Positions 49,111-57,090 of a stretch of 64,000 nt of DNA are shown piece by piece; position 1 is the first letter of the stretch; every line of letters starts with the position of its first letter. The stretch is from Aquila chrysaetos chrysaetos (Eukaryota > Chordata > Aves > Accipitriformes > Accipitridae). The notes beneath the pieces are model-generated. The model did not search any database. It was not told the DNA's origin and saw only the letters and a program-made list of their open reading frames with translations. Made by a program: the position numbers and the translations under genes. Where the stretch lies: positions 26,425,606-26,489,605 of the forward strand of contig NC_044012.1 in assembly GCF_900496995.4 (NCBI RefSeq), written 5' to 3'.

Positions 49111-50600
49111 TGCCAACACACTGGGCTTTCTTATTGCTAGTGTACTCCAGTAGCAAATCAGGGAGAAAAGGGAGAAAAAAAATAAAAATAAATCAGCTGT
49201 TTGCAAGACTATTCCAGTTCATGTTCCCAAAGGCCTTCGAGAGAGCCAAGCTCTCAGCCACGCAGCCAGTCCCGCCGCTGGGAATGGTCACCCACCACAA
49301 CAAAAATCCAAATTAAAAAGAAATCTCCACCCGCACAGAGAGGGACCCAGTCCGACGGCAACCCCGGACCCTGGGGGAGCTGCGGCAAAGCTCACGGCAC
49401 CAAAAACCCCAGGGAACCCACCCAATGGTCTGCACCCACAGAAGAGCAGTGAGTGGGGTGAAACTGGTTCCCACTCGCCCTGCCAGGCTGGGAGCACAAA
49501 GGGATGGGTGAAGACCTGGAGATGCTTTAGCCTCACAGTGTCACCATGTCCCTGAGCAGAAGCAGGGGTTCACGACCATTTTAAAGGGCACTTTTTGCAG
49601 CAGGAAATGAGGTGCACAAGCTCCGGAGAGCCAGGTCGGGCATGATGGGCTTTAAACCCATCCCCTCCATCACCAACCAGCATGGGCACCTCCTGCCCCT
49701 GGATCCGGCCCACCATGCACAGGCTCCCTACGCTCCGGGTTGCTAAATTCCCCGCTGAGTTTCACCCTCGTCCAAGTTCACATCCTCCCATTCCTTCTTG
49801 TGCCTTTGTTATACCTAAGCAAGTGACACCATCAAACATCAGCCTATGGCAGTGCTGCCTTGGCCCCGCACCGACCATGATTGGTCACCTAGGAACACCA
49901 AAAGATGATCACATAGCATCGCTTCCAACCCCTGATTGGACAAAAGGTGCTTTCCCCCCCCCGAACGAAAATACCGGCCAATGGTGGATGGCACATGGCA
50001 GCTCACCAAGGAATAAAAGTCCCTGATCCCCCGAGCGAGCCACTGCACCCCTTTGCACGAGGACTTACGGGCCACCGCTCAATGTCGGTGTCCACCCGCA
50101 GACACATCCCAGTCCACAAGCCGGGTGGGCGCCACTGCGACCGGCGACCATTCTCCTCCTGGCTCAGTCTGCCTCAAAGGGATGAAGGAGGAGATCTCTG
50201 TGCAGTGACATCCTGCTGCCACCAAAGCTAAGGGTGTCCAACGTCATCCTATAAGATGCTCAGGGTGCGAGCATCCATGGAGGATGCTCTCTCCCCTTCC
50301 ATGGACCGAGGGTTGGATTTTTTCTGGAGCTGGTTCTCTGTTGCCCTGTCCTCTGCAATGTCCCCCTCTGGCTGGGGACAAGCCACCAGGCCAGGAGAGT
50401 GGCATGTTGCCCTCACCCAAGGGATGAGCGGCAGCAAAGGCAACAGAGAACAGGGAATAAAATAAGAGCTTGTAAAAACTTCCCTACGCCCCTGCCACCG
50501 CCAGTGTGGGCTGCAGGAACAGCGCCAGGAACAATAGCAGCACCTAAATGAACCTCGAAGGGAAGACAGAAAGGAGGTTTTCCTTACGCTTTCCCCAAGC
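49111..50600. other. unique non-coding DNA
   Basis: Mixed-GC sequence with no gene recognised. Confidence 0.4.
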
Positions 50601-51070
50601 AGATCATTATAGGGAGTTAACACATGCACTAAATTATTCTGAATTACAGGGCCATGGGTGGGTGGGTGGGGGAAATATCTTGTTTATTAATTTAAAGTAA
50701 TCATATGAGCAGGACAAATCTTTCACATTACACCCAGAACTACAGCCTTTCCCCAGACAAGGTACCAGGGACAGTTTCTTCTGTGCCCCCCCCCCGCCCC
50801 CCCCCGCTTTTTTTTTTTTTTAAATCCTGATGAGCACATGAGCGAAACGAGCGGGTCCAGCAGAGGTCAAAAATCAGTTCTTTCTCTAAGTCTCTCCCAA
50901 AATGGTTTTCATAAAGTTGCAATGCTATAATTGCCCCTTTCCAAAATAAGTTCAGGTGCTGTCACCCGTATTTGTTCTTTATTATTATGAAGTCTTTTTT
51001 TTTTTCCTTGAAATCACCATTCTGAGGTTATATATAATGTATATCTTAATCCATCACAAGATCTTTGTGT
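50600..51070. promoter_or_regulatory. AT-rich conserved-looking block left of miR-9
   Basis: Unique AT-rich sequence including GGAGTTAACACATGCAC, TTTATTAATTTAAAGTAATC and AAAGTTGCAATGCTATAATTG. It is interrupted near 50,788-50,822 by C runs and a T run. It has no coding character, and the look is that of a non-coding element downstream of the miRNA. Confidence 0.3.
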
Positions 51071-51079
51071 TCTTCTAAG

Positions 51080-52011
51080 CAACATCAAGACACTTTTCCA
51101 AATAGGTTGCTGTATTTTTGCAGGGGGCATCTAAGGCAACCAGTCTGACCATTAAAAGTGAGTGGGAAGCACCCAGTTCACCTCTTTGACCCCAAATTCC
51201 CTTCTACAGTAGAGAAGGTAAAAAAAAAAATCTCAGTTTCCATACGGAAGAGGTTGACATATAATCCGGTGAAGGGGGTAAGGACCAGCATGAATTTGCA
51301 GAGAGGACAAATTATACAAAATCAAGTTCCCCAATTAGTCTCACGCAGTTTCATACACAAGTTAGATTTTTTTTTTTTTTTTAAATCCCCACTCTTGGAA
51401 TCTTGAGTCCATTCAAAGAAATGTTCATAGACAAAGGTTTAAAAGAAGAAAGAAAGTGTTTGGATAGAGGTACTAGGGAACAAAAACAAAGAAAACTGCA
51501 AGAAACCATTTTCCAAATCACCATACCCTTCTTTCTAATCCTGATATCAAGTTATATCTGTCAGGGAAGAAAATTAAACATATTACAGATAGGGAATGGG
51601 AGGGGAAAAAAAAAAAAAAAGAATCCAGCGCTCATATGTGCAAAACAACCATTAATAAACATTGCTCTGTTGCTGCTTTATTAAACAGATAATCCAACAC
51701 AGTAATCTGTATTGATTTATGGATTCTCTGATGCTATACGACTGGTTACGCAATGAAAGTTCATGCTTGATCTGTAGTCTGTGTCCTGGACTTAACTAAT
51801 TCATAATCTGATTGGAAGTTTTACTTTGTTAATTCAATTACAGTTAACAGCCGAGGAGAGAGCGGCAACATCCTTGTCTTTCTCAAGACAGACGTTTTCT
51901 TCACATGCACAAAATCAGTAAACTCTTTCTTAAAATCATAGGAGGCAAATAGGTTCTTTTAAAAAAAAAAAAAAAATCCTACCTCGGGTTTTAATTCCAG
52001 TCTCAAAAAGT
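51080..52011. other. AT-rich flank downstream of miR-9
   Basis: Unique AT-rich sequence with several A or T runs (51,367-51,382, about 51,606-51,620, 51,961-51,976). The part at 51,690-51,870 reads like a conserved element (CTGATGCTATACGACTGG, AACTAATTCATAATCTG, TTAATTCAATTACAGTTAAC). It also holds, at 51,529-51,546, an 18-base word identical to one at 13,203-13,220. A minus-strand AATAAA lies at 51,682-51,677. It may be the 3' part of the primary transcript. Confidence 0.3.
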
Positions 52012-52139
52012 TGTCTTTTTTCCCCAGTTTTTTTTTTTCCGCCTCTCATTTCTTTTCTCTTCCTTTTTTTTCCATTTCATTTTTTCTTTTCCTCCTCTTC
52101 CTTTTGATGAATTTCCTTTCTTCTCCACATCCTCCTCAG
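52012..52139 (+). other. polypyrimidine tract ending in an acceptor-like CAG next to miR-9
   Basis: Seen: 128 bases of almost pure T and C on the plus strand, ending CTCCTCAG at 52,139, eight bases before the hairpin base. It looks like a strong 3' splice site for a rightward antisense RNA whose exon would contain the reverse complement of miR-9. On the sense strand it is a polypurine tract immediately 3' of the hairpin. No antisense transcript is shown here, so the splicing role is inference. Confidence 0.4.
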
Positions 52140-52160
52140 GCGTGTAATGGGGTTATTTTT

Positions 52161-52182
52161 ACTTTCGGTTATCTAGCTTTAT
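52161..52182 (-). ncRNA. MIR9-1: mature miR-9-3p (miR-9*)
   Basis: The 22-nt 3' arm is complete, starting with ATAAAGCTAGAT at 52182 and ending with AACCGAAAGT at 52161. It pairs with the 5p arm with the usual offset. Known: in neural cells this arm is also loaded and is reported to target CoREST, complementing the action of the 5p arm on REST. Confidence 0.95.
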
Positions 52183-52198
52183 GAAGAATTGACACCAC

Positions 52199-52221
52199 TC
52201 ATACAGCTAGATAACCAAAGA
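52199..52221 (-). ncRNA. MIR9-1: mature miR-9-5p
   Basis: The 23-nt guide strand is complete, starting with TCTTTGGT (seed CTTTGGT) at 52221 and ending with CTGTATGA at 52199. I see no substitution against the vertebrate miR-9-5p I know. The seed is identical across bilaterian miR-9, and this arm is the main functional product in neural tissue. Confidence 0.97.
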
Positions 52222-52341
52222 TAACAACCAACCCCTGAAGTCTACAGCATTAACAGGAAAAAGACAACCTCTTCTTCTCCAGGGGCTTCGGGGCACATGG
52301 CTTTTAAGGAATGAAGGAGGGAGGAAAACGAATAAAAAGAG

Positions 52342-52349
52342 ATGCAAAT
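52342..52349 (+). promoter_or_regulatory. POU octamer next to miR-9
   Basis: Perfect ATGCAAAT, about 107 bp from the base of the miR-9 stem on its 5' side. This is the closest recognisable neural-type factor site to the hairpin. Single octamers also arise by chance. Confidence 0.4.
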
Positions 52350-52499
52350 ATTAGCAGCGAGATCCATAATATCAGCACACAGCTACACCAGTGGCCCTGT
52401 TCCTGCAACCCAGTGAGCCCAGGGCAAAGCTTTCCTGAGCATCAGTGGGACAGGCAGGATCAGGCCCCTCGAAAATACAATTTTGAGCAGAATTACAGG

Positions 52500-52800
52500 A
52501 TAACCACACAGGAGCAGCCTATTTTCTGCCACGGTTAAATTTGTTTCATTTGCAAACCAAATGATATTCTGCAGGTGCTGAGAATTAAGCCCACATTATT
52601 TTTAATAACTATCAAATTAATGCATTCAAACTGGTAATAATCAAAGCAAATATAATTTGCGCCCGCAACTTAAAATATGCATAAAACACCAAAAGGACAT
52701 TTCCCCACCCATAAATGCATTTAACGCTCGCTAAACAAAATGACTGCGAAAAAACCTGCCGGTTAAAATAAATAATAACTTGTGATGCTTTGGATTCAGC
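52500..52800. promoter_or_regulatory. AT-rich conserved-looking block upstream of miR-9
   Basis: AT-rich unique sequence with several homeodomain-type words (CAAATTAATGC, GGTAATAATC), TTTGCAAACC and TTAACGCTCGC. It lies between the hairpin and the CpG island. Its composition breaks sharply from the GC-rich DNA starting near 52,850, as expected of a conserved flank or an enhancer. No alignment was possible. Confidence 0.35.
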
Positions 52801-52939
52801 CAAGATCTGGGGGAACAGAAGCGATGAATAAACACAGAAAACACAGAGGAAATGATGAAAGGGAGGGAAGGGAGGAAAGAAGGGAGGGAACGACCCCTGC
52901 TCGGGGCTCAGGACCCCCGGCCCTGCGCGCAGCGACCGC

Positions 52940-53420
52940 GCACCTCGGGCAGGGACCCGCATCCCTCCTTTCCTTCGTGGGGGGACGACACACGATCCCC
53001 GCATCTCTCCTCCGGTGGGGACCCGCATCCCTCGCTTTCCTTCCCCTGTATCCCTCGCCTTCCTTTCCCCGCATCCCTCCGTTCTTTCTTCTTTCGCGGG
53101 GAACCCGCATCCCTCCGTCCTTCCTTCGGAGGCTCCGCATCCCTCCGTCCTTCCTTCCTTCCCCCGGGAGGGGGGCAAACCTGCATCCCTCTCCTTGCTC
53201 GGGGTGACCTGCCTCCCCCCACCCTTCCTTCCTCCAGGGAACCTGCATCATCCCCCCCCCCCCCCCCCCCCTTCAGGGTACCCCGCATCCCTCCATCCTT
53301 CAGGGGAGGAACCCGCAGCCCTCTCCTTCCTCCGGGAGCCCCGCAGCCCTCCCTCCCGCATCCCTCCCCAAGGAATCTGCATCGCTCCAACACTCCTTCA
53401 CCTGCATCCCCCCCCCCCCT
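52940..53420. repeat. C-rich minisatellite, core CCGCATCCCTCC
   Basis: About a dozen imperfect copies of a unit containing CCGCATCCCTCC followed by CTTCCTTC-type pyrimidines and a GGGG-ending spacer, with unit length varying from roughly 20 to 45 bp. It is interrupted by a 20-base C run at 53,252-53,271. It lies between the promoter block and the miR-9 hairpin, so it would be transcribed as a purine-rich (G+A) segment of the primary transcript if the promoter assignment is right. Confidence 0.7.
53252..53271. repeat. poly-C tract (20 C)
   Basis: Uninterrupted C run inside the C-rich minisatellite. Confidence 0.95.
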
Positions 53421-53535
53421 TCCTCCGGGGGAGCCTCAGACCCCCGCTACCTCCGAACCCGCCCCCCCCCCCACACACCGCCTCTCTCCCGCGGAACACC
53501 GCGCAGGCAGCGCGGAGCCGGGGCCCGCCCGGTGG

Positions 53536-53600
53536 CGTGGCGTGGCACGGCACGGCACGGCACGGCACGGCACGGCACGGCACGGCACGGCACGGCACGG
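53536..53600. repeat. pentanucleotide repeat (CACGG)n
   Basis: Two CGTGG units followed by eleven perfect CACGG units, 65 bp in all. It is followed at about 53,606-53,650 by imperfect CTGCCTGCCG units. It sits just downstream of the predicted start of the leftward transcript, so it would fall in the first exon. Every unit contains a CpG. The lack of interruptions suggests it is length-variable. Confidence 0.95.
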
Positions 53601-53639
53601 CTCCTACCTGCTGCCCGCCGCTGCCTGCCGCTGCCTGCC

Positions 53640-53815
53640 GCTGCCCGCAGCCTCTGCGCCGGGGGGAGCGGCGCGCGGCACTTTTCATTCATGCTTTCAC
53701 ACTCCCGGCCCTCGGCGCCGGCTCTCATTGGCTCGGCTCCGCCTGACGTCACCTGCCCTTACTCCCACCCCTCTGCAGCGCCTATCGGTTCATCAATGGG
53801 CGGGGGAGGGGCCGG
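53640..53815 (-). promoter_or_regulatory. CpG-island core promoter candidate for the miR-9 transcript
   Basis: Seen: a GC box with GGGCGGGGGAGGGG at about 53,798-53,811, a full palindromic cAMP-response element TGACGTCA at 53,744-53,751, and ATTGG at 53,727-53,731, which reads CCAAT on the minus strand. All lie in CpG-dense sequence. Read leftward, the order GC box, CRE, CCAAT, then start is typical of a TATA-less promoter and predicts initiation around 53,630-53,670. Known: CREB and REST were reported to control the human miR-9-2 promoter, so a perfect CRE here fits the family. The CRE and GC box also work in the other direction, so divergent transcription is possible. Confidence 0.6.
53744..53751. 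promoter_or_regulatory. palindromic CRE (TGACGTCA)
   Basis: Perfect 8-bp consensus for CREB/ATF dimers. It lies 13 bp from the inverted CCAAT box in the promoter-like block about 1.5 kb upstream of the miR-9 hairpin. The central CpG makes it methylation sensitive. Confidence 0.7.
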
Positions 53816-53877
53816 GAGAGGCGCGCACACGCGCGTCGCCGCCGCCCATCACCCCCATCCCCGTCACCCCCATAGTC

Positions 53878-54300
53878 CTCCCCATCATCACCCCCCCCAC
53901 CCACCACCGCCACCCATCACCCCCGTCTGCACCAGCACCACCACCAGCACCGTCATCACAACCACCGCCCTCGGTACCACCACCATCACCCTCAGCACCA
54001 TCACCACCACCTTCAGCACCACCATCACCCTCATCACCACCACCCTCAGTACCACCATCATCCTCATCACCACCATCAGCCTTATCATCACCACCATCCT
54101 CATCACCACCACCATCACCACCCTAATCATCACCACCCTCATCATCACCATCATCCTCATCACCACCACCACCCTCAGCACCACTATCATCCTCACCACC
54201 ACCACCATCGCCACCACCACCATCCTCAGCACCACCGGCCATCACCCATCGCCATCACCAAGTACCACCACCACCACCCGTGACCACCATCACCATCACC
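53878..54300. repeat. CAC/ATC triplet-rich tract
   Basis: About 420 bp built almost only from CAC, ACC, ATC and TCA triplets with scattered CTCAG words, such as repeated ACCACCATCATCCTCATC. The complementary strand is a G- and A-rich GTG/GAT tract. All three forward frames stay largely open, which creates false long frames rich in Thr, Pro, Ser and Ile. Confidence 0.9.
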
Positions 54301-54459
54301 ACCCTCCTCCACCTCTCTGGCCTCCCAGGGGACTCAGCCCCTCCCGGCTCCCCTCTCTCACCAAAGGGGAAGCCCCCACCTGCAGCCCATCGCTGCCGAT
54401 GTCCAACCAGCACTCTGTGCCAATGCTGGGGCCTGGCCGCGCCATGCAGACCCCAGATG

Positions 54460-54570
54460 GAAATCAAATGCTATTTTATTTCTGTAGTTTTAACCCCACA
54501 AGCTCTCTATTAATTACTCTTTATTTTCCCTGTTATAATACCGATAGCATCAAAACTAATAACATGATTT
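54460..54570. promoter_or_regulatory. short AT-rich conserved-looking island
   Basis: Contains TCTATTAATTACTC, CTGTTATAATACCG and AAACTAATAACATG, flanked on the left by GC-rich and triplet-repeat DNA. It resembles the other homeodomain-rich islands here. No conservation test was possible. Confidence 0.3.
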
Positions 54571-54599
54571 TTCCTCAAACAAGAACGGGTTTGGGTTGG

Positions 54600-55790
54600 G
54601 TTTTTTTTTTTTCCTTTTCTCTTAAAATTCCTCTTTGCCTTGGAAATTTTTTTTCCTAGTGTAAAACCAGACAGCTTTGGGGCTGTGGGTTTGGGGCGGG
54701 AGGTTATTCATGAGTTTTGCCTCCTTCCTGGAGCCAGATTCTCCCACTGCCACCACCAGCACAGCCAGTGCCACGTCCTCCCCATGGAGGGCCCGTCTCC
54801 CAGTTGCCCCCACTGGGAAAATGGGATCCCACTGGTCTGGCTCCCGTCAGGCCCAGTACTTACAGCCCTGGCTGGGAGTGGGGGAAAAAGGGGACAGGTG
54901 ACGTTAGGGACACAACACCAACGGGGTGAGCAGGGAGGGTCCTGGGGGGGCACCCAGACAACAGGGACTACCTCAGCACTGGGGGTCGCCAAACCTGCCC
55001 GGGGGGGGTCCCCAGCAGTTCGGTGTTATGGACAATGCCAACTGTCCTGGCTCTGCTTCCCCCAAGGATTGGGCTTTGCCCCCCAGGACTCTCGCTTCTC
55101 ACTGGCAGCCCCCCACCCCGTGGCCTCCTACCTGGCTTTTCTGTGAGGCCCCGTCTGCACGAAGGGGTTTTGGGAGGGACGGGAAGGGGGGGCTGCACTT
55201 TTTCTTTTTTCTGGCCCCCCTTGTTCACTTCCAGCCCTGGTTGGGGGAAAAAACATAGATTTCAGGAACATCCTGCTGGCTGCTCGCAGGAGGGGGGAGG
55301 CTGAAGCACCCATCGGGGGCTCCCCGGGGGGCACCCAGGGACACACCCCACCTACAGCCCTCTGCCCCAATTTGCAACCTCCAAGCTGCTGCAGCTCTTT
55401 TAGGCGAACGACCCTTTCCCACCCCTTCCCGGAGTCGGTCGCTCCCCGGGGCTGCCGCCCCCCCCCGTGATTCCCCCCCCCCCCGCCCCATGATTTCACC
55501 CTTCGCGTTTCCCCATGACCCACCTGGGTTCCCCCGTGGACGGGGGCGGGGGGGGGGGGGGGGGAGTGAAGCAGCGCCCGGAGCCGCGGGGCTGTCCTGG
55601 AAGAGAAGAATTTGGGGGGGGGGGGAGACGAAGACACGGTGGGGGGACACGGTTAAAGAGCAGGCAGCGTGGGGGTGGGTGCCCACGCAGCCCCCACCCG
55701 CGGCCGTCCCGGCGGGCCCGGCTTGAACCATTCCCCACCCTCGCTGAGAGGAGATTTTGGGGGGGGGGGAAGACCCGCACGCCTTCGCCT
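54600..55790. other. GC-rich unique DNA with G and C runs
   Basis: No gene seen. It contains G runs at about 55,548-55,564 and 55,614-55,625 and several C runs near 55,460-55,485. Its CpG density rises toward 55,450-55,740, making it part of the CpG-rich upstream domain. Confidence 0.4.
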
Positions 55791-55799
55791 CTTTTCATT

Positions 55800-56310
55800 C
55801 TCCTTTTTATTAAATTCATGTAAAAAAAAAAAATCTAAACTTATATTTTAGGGTCCTCCAGAAATTATAGTTATTTTTTTAACCCGCCAAAAAAGGAAAC
55901 ACGACGAATATCGCTATTTATCCCGAGACACACTGCAGAGACACGGATTCAGCTTTCAAACTTATATTCTCCCTGGGATTATCCCAGTGACGGTGCATTT
56001 CATATATATATATATATATCGCGTTAGACACGTCCCGATCCGGGAGGATTTAGGGAAGGACACGAGCGATTTACAGCAGATGCTCGGGTGTGTTTTGAGT
56101 TTCATTAGCAAATAAAAACCTGCTCCATGCTTTGCTGCTTTTCTAGAAAGTCGCTTTACGCAAACCGAAGCCAGACAAAAAAGCCAATAAATACTAAGAA
56201 CCGTTGCCGCGATCGCGGGATCCCCCGATTCATGGCAGATTTCAAGATTTCCAGCCCTAAAATTTACACGTACACCATTGCATAAAGAAAAACTTAATTT
56301 TTTTTTTTTT
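55800..56310. promoter_or_regulatory. AT-rich conserved-looking block between two CpG-rich domains
   Basis: Unique sequence with CpG-containing but AT-rich words (ACACGACGAATATCGC, AACCGTTGCCGCGATCG). It contains the near-palindrome CTGGGATTATCCCAG at 55,973-55,987, whose GGATTA fits an OTX-type site, the 12-bp palindrome CCGCGATCGCGG at 56,207-56,218, and an (AT)n run at 56,002-56,019. It has no coding signal. Upstream enhancer or alternative first exon are both possible. Confidence 0.35.
56002..56019. repeat. (AT)9 microsatellite
   Basis: Nine AT units between CATTTC and CGCG. Confidence 0.95.
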
Positions 56311-56790
56311 GAGGGGGGGTTGCCCAGGGCTAAAAACGGAGCTGAGCTGGGCAGGACCTGACCCGGCGGGTACCAAGTGCTTTTCTGAAGAGACGAGAAT
56401 CCACGCACAAACCGAAAATAAACCCCAATACACGATTTTATTTTTTCCCGTGCACCGTTTGAGTGCAATCTCCTCCCCTTTCCCCGCGCCGATGGGGAGA
56501 ATTAAGGACAGAGGACAGAGATGAGTACTTTTAAGAGAAATCGGGAAAATTAAAATGAAAATTTAAAGGCAGAAAAACAAAAAAAAAAAAAAAAAAAAGG
56601 AAGAAAAAATAAAAAGCCGTGCGGGGTTTTCCACCGGTGGCAGCACCGGGTGCCCGGGCCCGCTGCAACCCGGGAGGTGGGTTTGGGCCGGGGCACGGCC
56701 AGATGCAGCTCCAAGGCTCACATCTGGCCCCGAATAGCTACTAAAAAATAATAATACTAATTTTTTAAAGAAAAAAAAACACACAACAAA
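56311..56790. other. unique DNA with A-rich run
   Basis: Mixed sequence with some CpGs. A run at 56,579-56,598 followed by GGAAGAAAAAA. No gene. Confidence 0.35.
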
Positions 56791-56890
56791 ACACCCCACT
56801 TCTTTTCGGTGACCTTCCCGGCCTGCTGCGGGGCGGCCCGAAGGCAGAAATCGCCAGGCGGGGGTAGGTAATTGAGCGGAGGACTTGATT

Positions 56891-56911
56891 GGGGGGGGGG
56901 GGGGGGGGGGG
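56891..56911. repeat. poly-G tract (21 G)
   Basis: Uninterrupted G run. Confidence 0.95.
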
Positions 56912-56999
56912 AGAAATTAAAGAAATGCAACGAGAAATTTGCGAGGATGGGGGAGAAATCCCCTCTTTGCCCCTCTGCTCCACACCCGGCCGCGCTCAG

Positions 57000-57090
57000 C
57001 CGTGTAACCTCCGCGCTGGGTTTATTGTAACGCGGATTTAATTTATTTCGAACCCCATCCATCAGGATTTGCTTATTCGATAACGAGGTG
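57000..57090. promoter_or_regulatory. AT-rich island in CpG-rich DNA
   Basis: Short block with GGGTTTATTGTAACGCGG, ATTTAATTTATTTCG and TTGCTTATTCGATAACGAGG. TCCGCG at its start and CGCGGA about 20 bases later form an inverted pair around TTTATTGTAA. The contrast with the flanks suggests a constrained element; its function is unknown. Confidence 0.3.

Larger units (their letters stand above)
52148..52235 (-). ncRNA. MIR9-1: microRNA precursor pre-miR-9, MIR9-1 type
   Basis: Seen: read on the minus strand, the segment folds as a long stem with the complete mature miR-9-5p in the 5' arm and the complete miR-9-3p in the 3' arm, joined by a 16-nt linker. The base is closed by GGGGTT pairing with AACCCC. 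Known: miR-9 is processed by Drosha and Dicer, acts through Argonaute in the cytoplasm, is brain-enriched, and represses REST, NR2E1 (TLX), HES1 and FOXG1 during neurogenesis. The lower stem (GGGGTTGGTTGTTATC on one side, TAAAAATAACCCC on the other) matches human MIR9-1 as I remember it and differs from MIR9-2 and MIR9-3. The linker differs from the human one at three of 16 positions by memory. The host transcript should run right to left. The miR-9 call is near certain; the paralogue call is strong but not checked against a database. Confidence 0.97.
51677..53670 (-). ncRNA. inferred primary transcript carrying miR-9 (limits uncertain)
   Basis: Inference only. The hairpin needs a leftward RNA polymerase II transcript. 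A promoter-like block with minus-oriented CCAAT lies about 1.4 kb upstream, which suggests a start near 53,630-53,670. On the minus strand an AATAAA lies at 51,682-51,677 and a splice-donor-like GAG|GTAGGA lies at about 51,983, so the RNA could end near 51.65 kb or be spliced onward to the left. No exon has been shown. Human MIR9-1 lies in a spliced long non-coding host gene, so the true unit may be much longer in both directions. Confidence 0.3.
52850..55790. promoter_or_regulatory. CpG-rich domain upstream of miR-9
   Basis: Long GC-rich, CpG-rich stretch holding, from left to right, a C-rich minisatellite, a (CACGG)n repeat, the CRE/CCAAT promoter block and a CAC/ATC triplet tract. A more AT-rich interval follows at 54.46-54.66 kb, then further GC-rich sequence with many C and G runs. 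Long frames here, including one of 424 codons, are made of proline, serine and threonine runs from simple sequence and are not credible proteins. This is the most promoter-like part of the window. Confidence 0.55.

Noticed and set aside
51000..52147. TLX (NR2E1) sites AAGTCA downstream of miR-9
   Set aside because: TLX feedback on miR-9 is described in mammals, but I saw no AAGTCA or TGACTT in the 1.1 kb downstream of this hairpin.
52852..54126. 424-codon open frame on the plus strand
   Set aside because: It is built from the C-rich minisatellite, the CACGG repeat and the CAC/ATC tract. The product is Pro/Ser/Arg and then Pro/His/Thr low complexity with no domain.
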